From NCBI GenBank assembly GCA_050951925.1, contig JBMNJZ010000001.1, positions 558,001 through 622,000 of the forward strand: a stretch of 64,000 nucleotides of DNA, read 5' to 3'. Positions 1 through 8,990 of the stretch are shown piece by piece. Below the pieces are notes generated by a model. That model saw only the letters and a program-made list of their open reading frames with translations, was not told the origin of the DNA and searched no databases. This DNA is from UBA1046 sp012511325. GTDB taxonomy: Bacteria > Bacillota > Clostridia > Saccharofermentanales > DTU023. Position numbers and translations under genes: made by a program. Each line of letters opens with the position of its first letter. Within the stretch, counting starts at the first letter, position 1.

Positions 1-2
1 AT

Positions 3-815
3 CTGTTCCTGGCCGGTCAGATTAACGGCTCATCCGGCTATGAGGAAGCAGCCGGCCAGGGATTGGTCGCCGGTATCAATGCCGTACGCAAGCTGGCAGG
101 CAAGGAGCCGGTCATTATTGATCGTTCCCAGGCTTATATCGGCGTTCTGATTGATGATCTCGTCACTCGCGGCACGGCAGAGCCCTACCGCATGATGACA
201 TCCCGCGCCGAATACCGTCTGATCCTGCGCCAGGACAATGCCGATCAGCGGCTGACGCCGCTGGGCTACGAAGTCGGTCTGATCAGTGAAGAGCGCTGGC
301 AAAAGTTTCAGCGCAAGCAGGAGCTGATCAGAGATGAAGCCGAGCGCCTTAGCCAGGTCATCTTGCAGCCGGATCCCCGGACTGATCGGTTCCTGATCGA
401 ACACGATAGCACTCCTCTGCGCGAGGCGACTTCTCTGGCGCGTCTTCTGAAGCGTCCCGAACTCAGCTATCAGGATCTGGCAGCGCTGGATCCGGAGCGG
501 CCGGACATTCCCGCCTATGTGACAGCTACGATGGAAATTAATATCAAGTACGAAGGCTATATCAAGATGGAACAGAACCGCATTGATCGCTTCCGCAAAG
601 TCGAGATGAAGTCACTGCCGCAAAATTTCGATTACGGCACTATCAGCGGTCTGCGCCTGGAGGCAGCTCAAAAGCTCACTTCGCGCCAGCCGTCATCTGT
701 CGGGCAGGCCAGCAGAATTTCCGGCGTTTCACCGGCTGATGTCCAGGTTCTGCTCGTCTGGCTCGAAGCGGAAAAGCGCCGGGCCGCGGCTCAGCAGACC
801 CAAGCTCGGGACTAA
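3..815 (+). CDS. mnmG: MnmG (GidA), tRNA uridine-5-carboxymethylaminomethyl modification enzyme, C-terminal part
   Basis: The 5' end lies outside the window; the open frame runs in from base 3 without a start. The first residues read FLAGQINGSSGYEEAAGQG, the conserved MnmG segment that closes the FAD domain. The rest is the C-terminal helical domain, which contacts MnmE and tRNA. The family is about 620-630 residues, so roughly the last 270 are here. MnmG works with MnmE to build the cmnm5 group on the wobble uridine of certain tRNAs, using FAD, glycine and methylene-tetrahydrofolate. The stop is 2 bases before the rsmG start, so the two are co-transcribed, the usual arrangement. Confidence 0.95.
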   Translation: MFLAGQINGSSGYEEAAGQGLVAGINAVRKLAGKEPVIIDRSQAYIGVLIDDLVTRGTAEPYRMMTSRAEYRLILRQDNADQRLTPLGYEVGLISEERWQKFQRKQELIRDEAERLSQVILQPDPRTDRFLIEHDSTPLREATSLARLLKRPELSYQDLAALDPERPDIPAYVTATMEINIKYEGYIKMEQNRIDRFRKVEMKSLPQNFDYGTISGLRLEAAQKLTSRQPSSVGQASRISGVSPADVQVLLVWLEAEKRRAAAQQTQARD

Positions 816-817
816 CC

Positions 818-1708
818 GTGAGCGCCTTCGATTCAGCGGCATATGAATATTGGATTGACGAAGCCGCCCGCAGGGCGGGACTTGTGCTTTCATCCGCACA
901 GACCGGGCAATTGCTCTGCTTTATCGAGTTGCTGCTGGCCAAAAACAAGGTGATGGATCTGACCAATATCACAGAGCCGGAAGAACTCGCAATTAAACAT
1001 CTGCTCGACAGCTGGCAATTGCTGCCTGCGATTGATCACTTGTTGCAACAACGCGATAAGTCACAGGTGCGGCCACGGACAGAGGAACATACACAGACAG
1101 GGCAGACAGAGACACATACACAGACAAAGGCACATATAGATACACAAACACATATACAGCCACAGGCACATACACAGGCACATACAGATGCGCAGAGATC
1201 CACCCCGCCGGCGCTGGTAGATGTTGGCTCCGGCGCCGGCTTTCCCGGACTGCCGCTTAAACTGGCGCGCCCGGAGCTGCAGGTGCTGCTTTTGGATGCC
1301 CAACGCAAAAGGGTCGATTTTCTCCGCGAATGTCTGGAGAGGCTGGGACTCACCGGCATAGAAGCCAGACAGCTGCGAGCCGAAGCGGCGGGCAGACTGC
1401 CGGAGCTGCGAGACGGTTTTGATCTGGTGACGGCGCGGGCGGTGGCTGCCTTGCCGCAATTAGCCGAACTGTGCCTGCCTTTGGCAGCGCCGGGCGGATA
1501 TTTCCTGGCCATGAAAGGACGAACCGATGAGGTCGATCAGGCTCGGCCGGCAGTGCGCAAATTGTCCGGCCGGATCAGCCAAGTCAAGCAGTATCTGTTG
1601 CCGGGCACGGATATGCGGCGCAGCCTGATTATTATTGAAAAAATAGCCCCCACTGCCAAACTCTATCCCCGCAGTTTCGCCCGCATCAAAAACAATCCTT
1701 TGTTATAA
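818..1708 (+). CDS. rsmG: RsmG (GidB), 16S rRNA m7G527 methyltransferase with a His/Thr/Gln-rich insertion
   Basis: A SAM-dependent methyltransferase that makes 7-methylguanosine at G527 of 16S rRNA (E. coli numbering). The SAM-binding motif DVGSGAGFPGLPLK is intact, followed by an acidic strand end LLLDAQRKRVDFL. The start is GTG at 818, two bases after the mnmG stop. At 296 residues it is longer than the usual 210-240. The excess is a run of about 45 residues (roughly 86-130) built from repeats such as HTQT, AHTQ and THIQ, placed between the N-terminal helices and the Rossmann core. At the DNA level the insertion is CA-rich repeat sequence. The enzyme fold probably tolerates it as a surface loop, because the flanking core is normal. 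Confidence 0.93.
   Translation: MSAFDSAAYEYWIDEAARRAGLVLSSAQTGQLLCFIELLLAKNKVMDLTNITEPEELAIKHLLDSWQLLPAIDHLLQQRDKSQVRPRTEEHTQTGQTETHTQTKAHIDTQTHIQPQAHTQAHTDAQRSTPPALVDVGSGAGFPGLPLKLARPELQVLLLDAQRKRVDFLRECLERLGLTGIEARQLRAEAAGRLPELRDGFDLVTARAVAALPQLAELCLPLAAPGGYFLAMKGRTDEVDQARPAVRKLSGRISQVKQYLLPGTDMRRSLIIIEKIAPTAKLYPRSFARIKNNPLL
1074..1200 (+). repeat. CA-rich imperfect short repeat inside rsmG
   Basis: A run of imperfect ACACATACA / ACACAGACA type units keeps the rsmG frame open and encodes a His/Thr/Gln-rich loop. The surrounding gene has no such composition. Slippage expansion is the likely origin (inference). Confidence 0.8.
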
Positions 1709-1745
1709 TTAATAAGGTGTCAATTGATCTCCTAGGAGGGAATTT

Positions 1746-4268
1746 ATGGCAAATTCGCCTGATAAAAATAACCGCTACGCGGACAAGGAATTCGCGATTG
1801 ATGAGGCTTTCCGCAGTCCGGACAATGTAGTAGTTCCGGTTCAGCTCGAGCAGGAAATGAGCAAATCATTCATCGATTATGCGATGAGTGTTATTACGGA
1901 CCGGGCGCTGCCCGATGTGCGCGACGGTCTGAAACCGGTGCATCGCCGGATCATCTATTCGATGTTCACGCAGGGCTTTACCCATGATAAGCCTTATCGC
2001 AAATGCGCTACTACTGTTGGTGATGTGCTGGGCCGCTTCCATCCGCATGGCGATGCGGCTGTCTATGATGCTCTGGTCCGGATGGCGCAGGATTTCTCCA
2101 TGCGCGAGCCTCTGATCGATGGCCACGGCAATTTCGGCTCGAGGGACGGCGACCCGCCGGCGGCCTATCGTTATACAGAGGCGCGCCTGACCAGATTATC
2201 CAGCGAGATGATGGCCAATATCAACCGCGATACAGTTGATTTCCAGCCCAATTATGATGAGCATACTGAAGAGCCCGTAGTCCTGCCGGCCTCTTTCCCC
2301 AATCTGCTGGTCAACGGCTCATCCGGTATTGCGGTCGGCATGACGACCAATATTCCGCCGCACAATCTGGGCGAGATTATCGATGGCACTATCCTGCTGC
2401 TTGATGACCCGTATGCCACCACGGCAGATCTGATGGAAGTAGTTCCGGGTCCTGATTTCCCGACCGGAGGCAGAATTATGGGTATCTCCGGCATCAGGCA
2501 AGCCTACGAGACAGGGCGCGGCCGCATTGTCGTCCAGGCCCATACCGAGATTGAGGAGATGCGCGGCGGCAGGCAAAGAATTCTGGTCCACGATCTGCCC
2601 TATATGGTCAATAAGGCCCGCCTGATCGAACGGATTGCCGAGCTGGTCAAGGATAAGCGAATTGAGGGCATCTCGGATATCCGCGATGAATCGGACCGCC
2701 ATGATGATATTCGCATCGTGATCGAACTCAAGCGCGACGCCACGCCGCTGGTCGTACTGAACCAGCTATATCATCACACTCAGATGCAGGATGCCTTCAA
2801 TGCCAATATGCTGGCGTTGATTCCCAGCGCTGACGGGAAGTTCGTTCCCCAGATGCTGGGTCTGAGAGAAGCCCTGACTCACTATATCTCCCACCACAAA
2901 GAAGTCCTGACCCGCCGGACGCGCTATGATCTGGCCAAGGCGGAGGACAGGCGCCATATTGTCGAAGGGCTGCAACTGGCGATCGACAAGATTGATCAGG
3001 TGATCAATATCATCCGCTCATCCGCCAGCGAAGAAATTGCCAAAACCAGATTGTCCGAGCACTTCGGCCTGACGGAGAAACAGTCGCAAAGCATAGTTGA
3101 TATGAGGCTGGGTCGCCTGTCCGGCCTGGAACGCGATAAATTGCAGACGGAACATGATGAATTGGACGAGAAAATAGCGCTCTACAACAGGATTCTGACG
3201 GAAGAGCAGCTATTGACCGATACGGTCAAAGAAGAGCTCCTGGAAATAAAAAAGCGCTATGCCAATCCCCGCCGGACGGAGATAGATCCTGCCGGAGGCT
3301 TTGAGATTGATGACGAATCCCTGATCGAAGAAGAACAGGTTGTTGTCACTATGACGAATGCCGGCTATGTTAAGCGCCTGCCCGTCGATACCTATCGCTC
3401 GCAACGGCGCGGAGGGCGTGGCATCACCGGTCTGCAGACCAGAGAAGAAGATGTGGTTTGCCAGATTATCACGACTTCGACACATCAGACACTGCTCTTC
3501 TTCACCACCAAGGGCAAAGTCTACCGCCTCAAGGGCTATCAAATCCCGGAGGCTTCGCGCACGGCCAGAGGCATGGCGATCGTAAATCTCCTGCAACTGG
3601 AGCCCGAGGAAAAGATCTACGGCATCGTGCCGATCGATGACGAGGCGGAGCAAGGCAGCCTGATCATGGCCACGCGCGAAGGCCTGGTCAAGAAGACGCC
3701 GCTGTCAGATTATGCCAATATCCGCCGCTCGGGTCTGATTGCGATCAGATTGCGCGATGAGGATGAGCTGATCGGGGTTGAGCTGACCGATGACGAGCAA
3801 GACATCATCCTGGTTACTAAAAACGGCATGGCGATCCGCTTTGACGAGGCCGATGTCAGAGATACCGGGCGCAATACAATGGGTGTCAAGGGCATCACGC
3901 TGGCACGGGGGGATGAGGTTATCGGCATGGTTTCCGCCGACGAAAACCGGACCCTGCTGGTCGTATCGGAAAGAGGCTTCGGCAAGCGCACCAGGCTGTC
4001 GGATTATCGCAGACAGAACAGAGGTGGCAAAGGCCTGATCACCTACCGCGCTACTAAGAAGACGGGCAAATTGGTCAGCGCCATGCTGGTGGACGGCGAT
4101 ATAGATATCCTGCTGATCAATGACTCCGGCATCGTCATCCGCATCAAGACCGAGGAGATCCCGGTACAATCCCGCATTACCAGCGGCGTCACTCTGATGA
4201 GAGCTGCTGACAGCAGTGTCGTCAGTATAGCCCCGATAACAGATGAGGACAAAGACATCAGTATCTAA
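1746..4268 (+). CDS. gyrA: DNA gyrase subunit A
   Basis: The breakage-reunion subunit of gyrase. The N-terminal part carries the DNA-gate region and catalytic Tyr143 in AAYRYTEARL. The C-terminal beta-pinwheel contains the GyrA box QRRGGRG near residue 555, which separates GyrA from ParC. Its 840 residues are normal for the family. In the quinolone-resistance region the sequence is GRFHPHGDAAVYDALVRMAQ: the position matching E. coli Ser83 is Ala104, while the Asp87 equivalent (Asp108) is kept. The ribosome binding site GGAGGG at 1735-1740 sits inside the palindrome CTCCTAGGAG (1729-1738). gyrB is not next to it in this window. A TATAAT at 1704-1709 overlaps the rsmG stop, but no good -35 box was seen. 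Confidence 0.97.
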   Translation: MANSPDKNNRYADKEFAIDEAFRSPDNVVVPVQLEQEMSKSFIDYAMSVITDRALPDVRDGLKPVHRRIIYSMFTQGFTHDKPYRKCATTVGDVLGRFHPHGDAAVYDALVRMAQDFSMREPLIDGHGNFGSRDGDPPAAYRYTEARLTRLSSEMMANINRDTVDFQPNYDEHTEEPVVLPASFPNLLVNGSSGIAVGMTTNIPPHNLGEIIDGTILLLDDPYATTADLMEVVPGPDFPTGGRIMGISGIRQAYETGRGRIVVQAHTEIEEMRGGRQRILVHDLPYMVNKARLIERIAELVKDKRIEGISDIRDESDRHDDIRIVIELKRDATPLVVLNQLYHHTQMQDAFNANMLALIPSADGKFVPQMLGLREALTHYISHHKEVLTRRTRYDLAKAEDRRHIVEGLQLAIDKIDQVINIIRSSASEEIAKTRLSEHFGLTEKQSQSIVDMRLGRLSGLERDKLQTEHDELDEKIALYNRILTEEQLLTDTVKEELLEIKKRYANPRRTEIDPAGGFEIDDESLIEEEQVVVTMTNAGYVKRLPVDTYRSQRRGGRGITGLQTREEDVVCQIITTSTHQTLLFFTTKGKVYRLKGYQIPEASRTARGMAIVNLLQLEPEEKIYGIVPIDDEAEQGSLIMATREGLVKKTPLSDYANIRRSGLIAIRLRDEDELIGVELTDDEQDIILVTKNGMAIRFDEADVRDTGRNTMGVKGITLARGDEVIGMVSADENRTLLVVSERGFGKRTRLSDYRRQNRGGKGLITYRATKKTGKLVSAMLVDGDIDILLINDSGIVIRIKTEEIPVQSRITSGVTLMRAADSSVVSIAPITDEDKDISI

Positions 4269-4400
4269 ACCGATGTTGATGCCGGAACGATTTTAGACGA
4301 AGGCGCCTCCGACACAGATTGATTTCCTGAGTCCGGAGAAGCCGGGCTGTCGGGTCAGGCCTTCGCAAAAACAGATTATTTCTTTGGAGGATATGTGATT

Positions 4401-6266
4401 ATGTTTAAGCTGAATAACTTTGATCCGGGACGGCATCGAAATAAGGTCGCAGCCGGCCAGGGCGGCGCCGGACAGGTAAAACTACGCTCCGAAGTCGATA
4501 TGGCGGAGACCTGGGATCTGACTACGATCTATCAGGATACGGCAGCCTGGGAGAACGAATTCGCCGCCGTTGCGAAAGAAATCCCGCTCCTGCAGGATTA
4601 TCAGCATAAACTGCACACTTCAGCCGCTGTCCTCAGTGAATTCTTCCGTCTGGGGGAGAGCATCGGGGAGCGGGTAGCCAAACTCTATGTCTATGCACAT
4701 TTAAAGAGCGATGAAGACACGGGGAATTCAGATTTCAACGGCCTTCACTTGCGGGCGATCCAGCTCTTGACCCAATTTGAGGCAGCTATTTCCTGGGCGG
4801 AGCCGGAGATAACACAAATTCCCGAAGAAAAGCTGATTATCTTCTTGTCGGAAGATCCCGGGATCTCAGCCAGGCGCCACTATCTGGAGAATATCCTGCG
4901 CAAAAAACCGCATCAGCTGTCCGCCTCGGAAGAAATACTTCTGGCTAAAGCCGGCGAGATATTCAACAATCCCTCTATGAGCTTTACAGTGCTAAATGAC
5001 TCCGACTTCAGATTCCCTATGATTATCAATGAGGCCGGAGAGGAAGTAGAGCTTACGCACGGACGCTACGGCAAATTCCTGGAGAGCCGTGACCGCCGGG
5101 TTCGCCGTGAGGCTTTTCAAAATCTGTATCAAGTCTACGACCAATTCCAAAACACCAGCGCCTCGCTGCTGTCAGGCAATATCAATGTGCACAATTTCGT
5201 GGCCGAAGTGAGGAATTTCCCCAGCGCCAGAGCCGCCGCTCTGTTCGAGAATGCTATTTCCGAGGATGTATACGACAATCTGGTAACGACAGTCAACCGC
5301 AATTTGCCGCTGCTGCACCGCTATATTGCTTTGCGCAAGCAAGCCCTGGGTCTGGAGGAGCTCCATTCCTACGATCTCTATGTATCCTTAATCGAGGGCA
5401 TAGATGTCAAGTACGGCTTTGAGGAAGCACAGGAGATAATTGTAGCCGCGCTGTCGCCCTTGGGCCCGGAGTATGTGGAGATTGTGCGCCGCGCTTTCCG
5501 CGAACGCTGGATCGACCGCGCTGACAACAAAGGCAAACGCTCCGGCGCCTATTCCAGCGGTGCCCACGGTACCAATCCGTATATTCTGCTCAACTGGCAG
5601 GGCACTTTGGATAATCTGTTTACCCTTGCCCACGAGCTGGGGCACAGTGTCCATTCCTGGTATTCGCGCAATACCCAGCCCTTTATCTATTCGAGTTATT
5701 CCATCTTTCTGGCCGAAATTGCTTCCACTATGAATGAGAATCTTCTGACCGACTATCTGCTGTCACAGACAGATGATGACAAATTGCGCCAGACTGTGAT
5801 CAATAATTATCTTGACGGTTTCAAAGGCACAGTCTTCAGACAGACCCAGTTTGCTGAGTTTGAGCATCTGATCTATACTGCCGCGGCTGCCGGCACTCCT
5901 CTGACCAGCGCTTTCCTGACCGAGCAATACGGCGAAATGAACAAGCGCTATTATGGCGAAGATCTGACCTTTGATCCGGAGATTGGCCTGGAATGGTCCA
6001 GGATTCCCCATTTCTATCTGAACTATTATGTCTATCAATATGCCACCGGCTTTTCAGCCGCCACTTCATTCGCCCATATGGTCAAGACCGAGGGACAGCC
6101 GGCCGTAGACCGCTATCTGCAATTTCTCAAAGCGGGCAGCTCCGACTATCCCCTGTCCGTGCTCAAGAAAGCTGGTCTGGATATGTCCGAGGTCAAACCG
6201 ATTGAAGATGCTTTCGCGGTTTTTACCTCCTATCTGGAGCAAATGGAACAGCTGCTCCTTCCCTGA
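4401..6266 (+). CDS. pepF: Oligoendopeptidase F (M3 family zinc metallopeptidase)
   Basis: A cytoplasmic M3B peptidase that cleaves medium-length peptides. The zinc motif HELGH lies near residue 411 in LFTLAHELGHSVHSWYS, with the second Glu ligand region in IFLAEIASTMNE, as in PepF. I chose ATG 4401, 10 bases after GGAGG; GTG 4395, only 4 bases after it, is the alternative. About 35 residues precede the typical PepF start SEVDMAETWDLTTIY, so the N-terminus is slightly extended. The gene stands alone: gyrA ends 132 bases upstream and the next gene is convergent. It fits peptide fermentation together with the opp operon at the other end of the window. Confidence 0.94.
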   Translation: MFKLNNFDPGRHRNKVAAGQGGAGQVKLRSEVDMAETWDLTTIYQDTAAWENEFAAVAKEIPLLQDYQHKLHTSAAVLSEFFRLGESIGERVAKLYVYAHLKSDEDTGNSDFNGLHLRAIQLLTQFEAAISWAEPEITQIPEEKLIIFLSEDPGISARRHYLENILRKKPHQLSASEEILLAKAGEIFNNPSMSFTVLNDSDFRFPMIINEAGEEVELTHGRYGKFLESRDRRVRREAFQNLYQVYDQFQNTSASLLSGNINVHNFVAEVRNFPSARAAALFENAISEDVYDNLVTTVNRNLPLLHRYIALRKQALGLEELHSYDLYVSLIEGIDVKYGFEEAQEIIVAALSPLGPEYVEIVRRAFRERWIDRADNKGKRSGAYSSGAHGTNPYILLNWQGTLDNLFTLAHELGHSVHSWYSRNTQPFIYSSYSIFLAEIASTMNENLLTDYLLSQTDDDKLRQTVINNYLDGFKGTVFRQTQFAEFEHLIYTAAAAGTPLTSAFLTEQYGEMNKRYYGEDLTFDPEIGLEWSRIPHFYLNYYVYQYATGFSAATSFAHMVKTEGQPAVDRYLQFLKAGSSDYPLSVLKKAGLDMSEVKPIEDAFAVFTSYLEQMEQLLLP

Positions 6267-6427
6267 TGGCAAGTCAGGCGAAGATACCCTATTAGGCAGG
6301 CGGACCCCCAATAGACATCATAACGGGACATAAGTTCCGCTTGAGTATGGGATACGGCGGCGAAACTTCTTTCAACCTTTAAGCCGATTAATATTTATTT
6401 CGAGAAAATAACTGCTGAATAATATTA

Positions 6428-7492
6428 TTATTCTTCTTTATTTTCAGCTTCTTTTGTAATCTCTTCGTTTTTGCTTTCTCCTCTATTTTCAGCCTTTAAT
6501 CTTTGCTTTAGTTCTTTTTTATCTGTTGTTTTTCCTGCAGAGTTCTTTTTCCTTAATTTTTTACGCCTGTGTTTAATAACAATAATTAAAATTATCGCCA
6601 GCACAATAACAGGCGAAGCATATGCGAAGAAAATTAATAAGTATTGAAAACCAAGAGCAATTACAATTCCGGTTTTATGTAAGCCGGTTTTCATTAAATA
6701 GCTGACATCTGACCATTTTAATGTTTTAAGAGTTACTTCCGGTTTTGTAATAGTCGGATCTTCTTCCATTCTGATCGTAATAGAGATAAATGATTCTTGA
6801 GTTAAATAATCAAGAACCTTTAATCTACCTTTAAGCGCCTCTAATTGCAGCGTTAAATCATCGATTCTGGCTTGAACTTGAAGTATTTCTTCAATTGTTT
6901 TCGCATCCGCTAATAAATCACGATAATGCTTGATTAAATTTTCCGTTGATTCAAGACGTGTCTTGGTATCATAATAATCTTCCGTTACTTCTTCGCTTGT
7001 TACTGATTGGGATTCAATTTTTGTAGCGCTTTCTCCGGCATGCTCCATAAAATCAGCTAATTTGCCATATGGAACAGCAACTTGCATACGAATAATCTTA
7101 AATGTATCACCTTTATCCTGATCATAAGATACGACGCGGCCATCAAGATTTTTCGCTAAGTTTGATAAGGCAATAAATGTTTCATCTACATCGGCACTTC
7201 TAAGTTCCAGATTCCCATTTTCGATAAATTTTCTGTCTGCTTTTTGACCGGAGGGAACACTGACCTCGGGATCTGCGGGATAATACTCTTCTTTGGCAGA
7301 AGCATTAAAATCATCTAAGCCACTAATTTCTCCATAATCTTTTTGCGGTTCCGGAGCTTCATCATAGTCTAAAGAATCCTCATAAGATTCTTTAGAAGCT
7401 GATGCTGAACACCCAACAAGACAGACAGATCCTATTAAAAGCAATGAGATTATTAATACATATATTTTATAAGTTTTTGCATATTTGCCCAT
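6428..7492 (-). CDS. DUF4349 lipoprotein with C-terminal membrane segment
   Basis: A 354-residue envelope protein of unknown function. A lipoprotein signal ends in LVGC (Cys28). An acidic linker of about 60 residues follows, then a DUF4349 domain (about 90-265) with characteristic text such as RVVSYDQD, VPYGKLADF and YYDTKTRLES, and a coiled-coil-like stretch around LQVQARIDDLTLQLEAL. One strong hydrophobic segment (about 275-307) is followed by a Lys/Arg/Glu-rich cytoplasmic tail. The start has AAGGAGG 5 bases upstream. The gene is clearly more AT-rich than its neighbours, which hints at transfer. Function is not known; DUF4349 proteins are often genome singletons in Bacillota. Confidence 0.88.
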   Translation of the reverse strand: MGKYAKTYKIYVLIISLLLIGSVCLVGCSASASKESYEDSLDYDEAPEPQKDYGEISGLDDFNASAKEEYYPADPEVSVPSGQKADRKFIENGNLELRSADVDETFIALSNLAKNLDGRVVSYDQDKGDTFKIIRMQVAVPYGKLADFMEHAGESATKIESQSVTSEEVTEDYYDTKTRLESTENLIKHYRDLLADAKTIEEILQVQARIDDLTLQLEALKGRLKVLDYLTQESFISITIRMEEDPTITKPEVTLKTLKWSDVSYLMKTGLHKTGIVIALGFQYLLIFFAYASPVIVLAIILIIVIKHRRKKLRKKNSAGKTTDKKELKQRLKAENRGESKNEEITKEAENKEE

Positions 7493-7551
7493 ATGGCCTC
7501 CTTTTCCCAGCCGGGTTTTTCACGTGCTTTTACGTGTGGCTTCCGGTATCT

Positions 7552-8871
7552 CTAAGTAATGCCCCGCAAGAACAGCGTGTAAAACTCCACCATGCTTTGC
7601 AGGTTCTGCAGGGACAGGTATTCCCCGTCTCCGTGTATTAGCTCGAGCTCCTGCTCGCTGACGCGGGCGGGTAGGAACCGGTAAGCGTTTTCCGTGACCC
7701 GGTCGTAATGCCTGCAGTCGGTGCCGCCGGTCATCAGGTACGGAGTGATCACGGCGTCCGGAAATACGGAAGCGATGCATGACCTCAAATGCTTCATGCC
7801 CCGGCTGTCCGGCTCGGATGCTTTCGTCGGTTCGTCGCGCAGTATGGTTTCTGCCGTGAAAGGGATGCCAATCTCTTGCAATCGCTTTAAAACAGCGTCT
7901 GAACTATCGCCCTGAAGGGTGCGGACGTTAATGGTGCATTCTGCTGTATTGGGGAGTACATTGTGCGCTGTTCCGCTCTCCGTCATCGTAAAGACGGAAG
8001 TCGTGCGGAGCATGGCGGCCGTCTGCCGATTGGCCATCAGAATGCGGATGATCGCCGGCGCGAAGAAATCAGGGCGGGTGAGAACGAATCCCGCGATTCC
8101 TTTGCGATGGGGCGCTATGGCTTTCAGCATCGCTTTTACGGTTGCCGTCAACCTGGGCTTTTGGGGTCTCGCTTCTACCGCGCTGATAAATCTGCCCATT
8201 TCCCCGATCGCCGTCTTTTTTGGAGGCGTCGACGAATGTCCCGTGTCTCCTTTAAATGTCAGTCTAAAACTTGTGTTTCCCTTTTCCGCCACGCCGATGA
8301 CGGCCACGGGTTTTTCAATTCCCATCATGGCGCCGTCGGCGACCGCGCCGCCCTCATCGAGGACATAGTCGAACACGAGCCCCTGTTCCCGGAAATAAGC
8401 CGCGATTTTCTGCGCTCCGTGCGTGCCGCCTGTTTCTTCGTCAAATCCAAAGGCGAACCAAATGTCTACGGGCGGTTCGTACCCTTCTTGGAGCAGTGCC
8501 GTGACAGACTCGAAAATGGCGATCAGCGATCCTTTGTCGTCAAGGCTCCCGCGGCCGTAAATTTTCCCATCTTCGATATGTCCGGAAAAAGGCGGAAAAG
8601 GCCAGCCGCTGTCACCGGCGGGCACGACATCGTAGTGCGCCGTCAACAAGACGCGCCTGCCGCTGTCTTTCCCCGGCCAGCGGAAAACAAGTCCGTGTTT
8701 GTTGATCCTCATTTTCTCCAGTTTTTCGTGCAGGAGCGGGTACGTTTCTGCGAGAAAAATTTCAAAGGCTGAAAATTGGGACAAATCCATTTGGGAAATA
8801 TCCTCATGTGAGACGGTTTTGAAGCGCAGAGCCTGACTTAAATGCTCTGCGGCGGGTGTGATATTCGACAT
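7552..8871 (-). CDS. M20 family metallopeptidase (carboxypeptidase/dipeptidase-like)
   Basis: A zinc-dependent amino- or carboxypeptidase of the M20 family, probably cytoplasmic. Metal-site motifs are present in order: LLTAHYDVVP (His, Asp), GRGSLDDKGSL (bridging Asp), FDEETGG (catalytic and metal Glu), and MTGGTDCRHY near the C-terminus. The dimerisation domain lies between, around residues 190-340. I set the start at ATG 8871 because AAGGAG lies 6 bases upstream; an upstream in-frame start at 8913 lacks this. Length 439 fits the group related to yeast CPS1 and PepV. It lies 103 bases downstream of the YfcC-type carrier on the same strand, so the carrier probably brings in a peptide or acylated amino acid that this enzyme hydrolyses (inference). 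Confidence 0.9.
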   Translation of the reverse strand: MSNITPAAEHLSQALRFKTVSHEDISQMDLSQFSAFEIFLAETYPLLHEKLEKMRINKHGLVFRWPGKDSGRRVLLTAHYDVVPAGDSGWPFPPFSGHIEDGKIYGRGSLDDKGSLIAIFESVTALLQEGYEPPVDIWFAFGFDEETGGTHGAQKIAAYFREQGLVFDYVLDEGGAVADGAMMGIEKPVAVIGVAEKGNTSFRLTFKGDTGHSSTPPKKTAIGEMGRFISAVEARPQKPRLTATVKAMLKAIAPHRKGIAGFVLTRPDFFAPAIIRILMANRQTAAMLRTTSVFTMTESGTAHNVLPNTAECTINVRTLQGDSSDAVLKRLQEIGIPFTAETILRDEPTKASEPDSRGMKHLRSCIASVFPDAVITPYLMTGGTDCRHYDRVTENAYRFLPARVSEQELELIHGDGEYLSLQNLQSMVEFYTLFLRGIT

Positions 8872-8932
8872 AGGGAACTCCTTCCCGGTTACATGATCGG
8901 ACTTATGAAACAATCCGTGTCAGACAGGCGCG

Positions 8933-8990
8933 GGACTGCAAAAGCAGTCCTTGTTTCGGTGCGTCGCCGGACGGCTAAAAAAGTCCGGCT
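8933..8990 (-). promoter_or_regulatory. Two stem-loops between the carrier and peptidase genes
   Basis: Two perfect 7-bp hairpins. One is GCCGGAC/GTCCGGC (8967-8973 with 8984-8990), which spans the carrier stop codon. The other is GGACTGC-AAAA-GCAGTCC (8933-8950). On the minus strand they sit between the carrier stop and the peptidase start. Neither is followed by a long T-run, so mRNA processing or partial attenuation is more likely than full termination (inference). Confidence 0.5.

Noticed and set aside
1..1000. Chromosome origin near the mnmG-rsmG-gyrA genes
   Set aside because: The gene order is suggestive only; no DnaA-box cluster or AT-rich unwinding region was seen in the window.
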